A stretch of 6,432 nt of DNA from Candidatus Shapirobacteria bacterium (GTDB lineage Bacteria; Patescibacteriota; Microgenomatia; UBA12405). How positions within the stretch are numbered: the first letter of the stretch is position 1; each line of letters begins with the position of its first letter. This document shows positions 5,979 through 6,432 of this stretch, piece by piece. Below the pieces are notes generated by a model. The model searched no databases. It saw only the letters and a list, made by a program, of their open reading frames with translations, and was not told the DNA's origin. Location of the stretch: NCBI GenBank assembly GCA_026395315.1, contig JAPLYY010000028.1, positions 1-6,432 of the forward strand, given 5' to 3'. Made by a program: the position numbers and the translations under genes.

Positions 5979-6432
5979 ATGAAACCAAAAAGCATCCTTT
6001 TTTGGCAGTCAAAATTTGATTTCCTTAAATATCTCGAATCGTTTGCTATCGGTAAAATTAACCTAATCATCTTTAATTATGCCATTTGGTTCTTTCTTTT
6101 TTACCTTTCTTTTTCTTTGATCAAATTTAATATCAATATTTTTTGGCAGATTCTTTTTGCCACTATTTCCGCCGAAATTATCGAAAGAATCATTAAATCC
6201 AAAGTTTATTGGCGCCGGCCCATGTTTGCCCGCCACGACACCACTCCGGTTGGACTGGTTGATAAATGGTATAAAACTGGTTCTTTTCCTTCCGGTCATA
6301 CTATCAAGGCAGTCTTCTTTTTCCTTTTTTGTCTGCAATATCATATTTTTCTCCCTATTGCGTTTTTAGCCATAGTTACCCCTTTATTATTTTTTCGAAT
6401 CCTTATCGGTTTCCATTATCCGATTGATATGC
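5979..6432 (+). CDS. PAP2-superfamily membrane phosphatase (3' end outside window)
   Basis: An open frame runs from ATG 5979 to the window edge, 151 complete codons without a stop. All three PAP2 phosphatase motifs are present. K73-x6-R80-P81 fits KX6RP. P104-S105-G106-H107 is the PSGH motif. R140-x5-H146-x3-D150 fits RX5HX3D, though the Ser that usually precedes this Arg is Phe139. H107 and H146 would be the catalytic histidines. Hydrophobic helices flank the motifs (about 27-48, 53-66, 110-138), as expected of an integral membrane lipid phosphatase. Family members act on undecaprenyl diphosphate, phosphatidate or similar lipids. A PAP2 protein (Rv3807c) next to the mycobacterial phosphoribosyltransferase has been proposed to dephosphorylate decaprenyl-phosphoryl-phosphoribose, so that role is possible here given the UbiA gene about 4.7 kb upstream. 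No Shine-Dalgarno site is seen, so the exact start is uncertain. Confidence 0.83.
   Translation, partial: MKPKSILFWQSKFDFLKYLESFAIGKINLIIFNYAIWFFLFYLSFSLIKFNINIFWQILFATISAEIIERIIKSKVYWRRPMFARHDTTPVGLVDKWYKTGSFPSGHTIKAVFFFLFCLQYHIFLPIAFLAIVTPLLFFRILIGFHYPIDM

Noticed and set aside
6007..6012. TTGACT on the minus strand as a -35 box for the GT4 gene
   Set aside because: No acceptable -10 hexamer lies at 16-18 bases downstream.
5698..6019. Two short plus-strand open frames
   Set aside because: Both lie mostly antisense to the start of the GT4 gene, in different frames, with no recognisable domain; the second runs into the PAP2 start region out of frame.
6063..6344. Minus-strand open frame of 93 codons
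   Set aside because: It is antisense to the PAP2 gene, which carries all three catalytic motifs on the plus strand.

Overview
The window is AT-rich, densely packed DNA with seven protein genes, two of them cut by the window edges, and almost no intergenic sequence. No RNA gene, CRISPR array or insertion sequence is visible. The standard bacterial code fits all genes. A Thr/Pro-rich stalked surface protein, tightly overlapping genes, weak or absent Shine-Dalgarno sites and a pair of GT-C membrane glycosyltransferases with a shared C-terminal signature all suggest a Candidate Phyla Radiation (Patescibacteria) genome, most likely of the Microgenomates type. That placement rests on gene style and remembered family resemblance, not on a marker gene.

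Layout. Bases 1-375 hold the C-terminal end of a surface protein: a Thr/Pro stalk built of 60-bp repeats, then an LPQSG motif and a terminal membrane segment. Five bases later an operon-like run on the plus strand begins. It has a UbiA-family polyprenyl-phosphate phosphoribosyltransferase (381-1301) and two related multi-pass GT-C glycosyltransferases (1291-2685 and 2675-4276), each overlapping the gene before it by 11 bp. The second GT-C gene meets a minus-strand pair tail to tail with a 24-bp overlap. Read in transcription order, that pair is a GT4 glycosyltransferase (5963-4902) and an FkbM-type methyltransferase (4918-4253), overlapping by 17 bp. Fifteen bases beyond the GT4 start codon, a PAP2 phosphatase gene begins on the plus strand (5979) and runs off the window.

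How the genes may work together (inference). The genes together look like a cell-surface glycan locus. The UbiA enzyme would make polyprenyl-phosphoryl-5-phosphoribose and a PAP2 phosphatase could remove its 5-phosphate, giving a lipid-linked pentose. GT-C enzymes use lipid-phosphate sugars outside the membrane, and the adjacent Thr/Pro-rich stalk is a plausible O-glycosylation target. The GT4/FkbM pair would build and methylate a glycan on the cytoplasmic side. No epimerase (DprE1/DprE2), flippase or sortase is visible here, so the pathway is incomplete within the window.

The most unusual features are a GC-rich palindromic repeat inserted in frame within the GT4 gene, the nearly perfect 60-bp tandem duplication in the stalk gene, and the divergent, shortened first GT-C paralogue.
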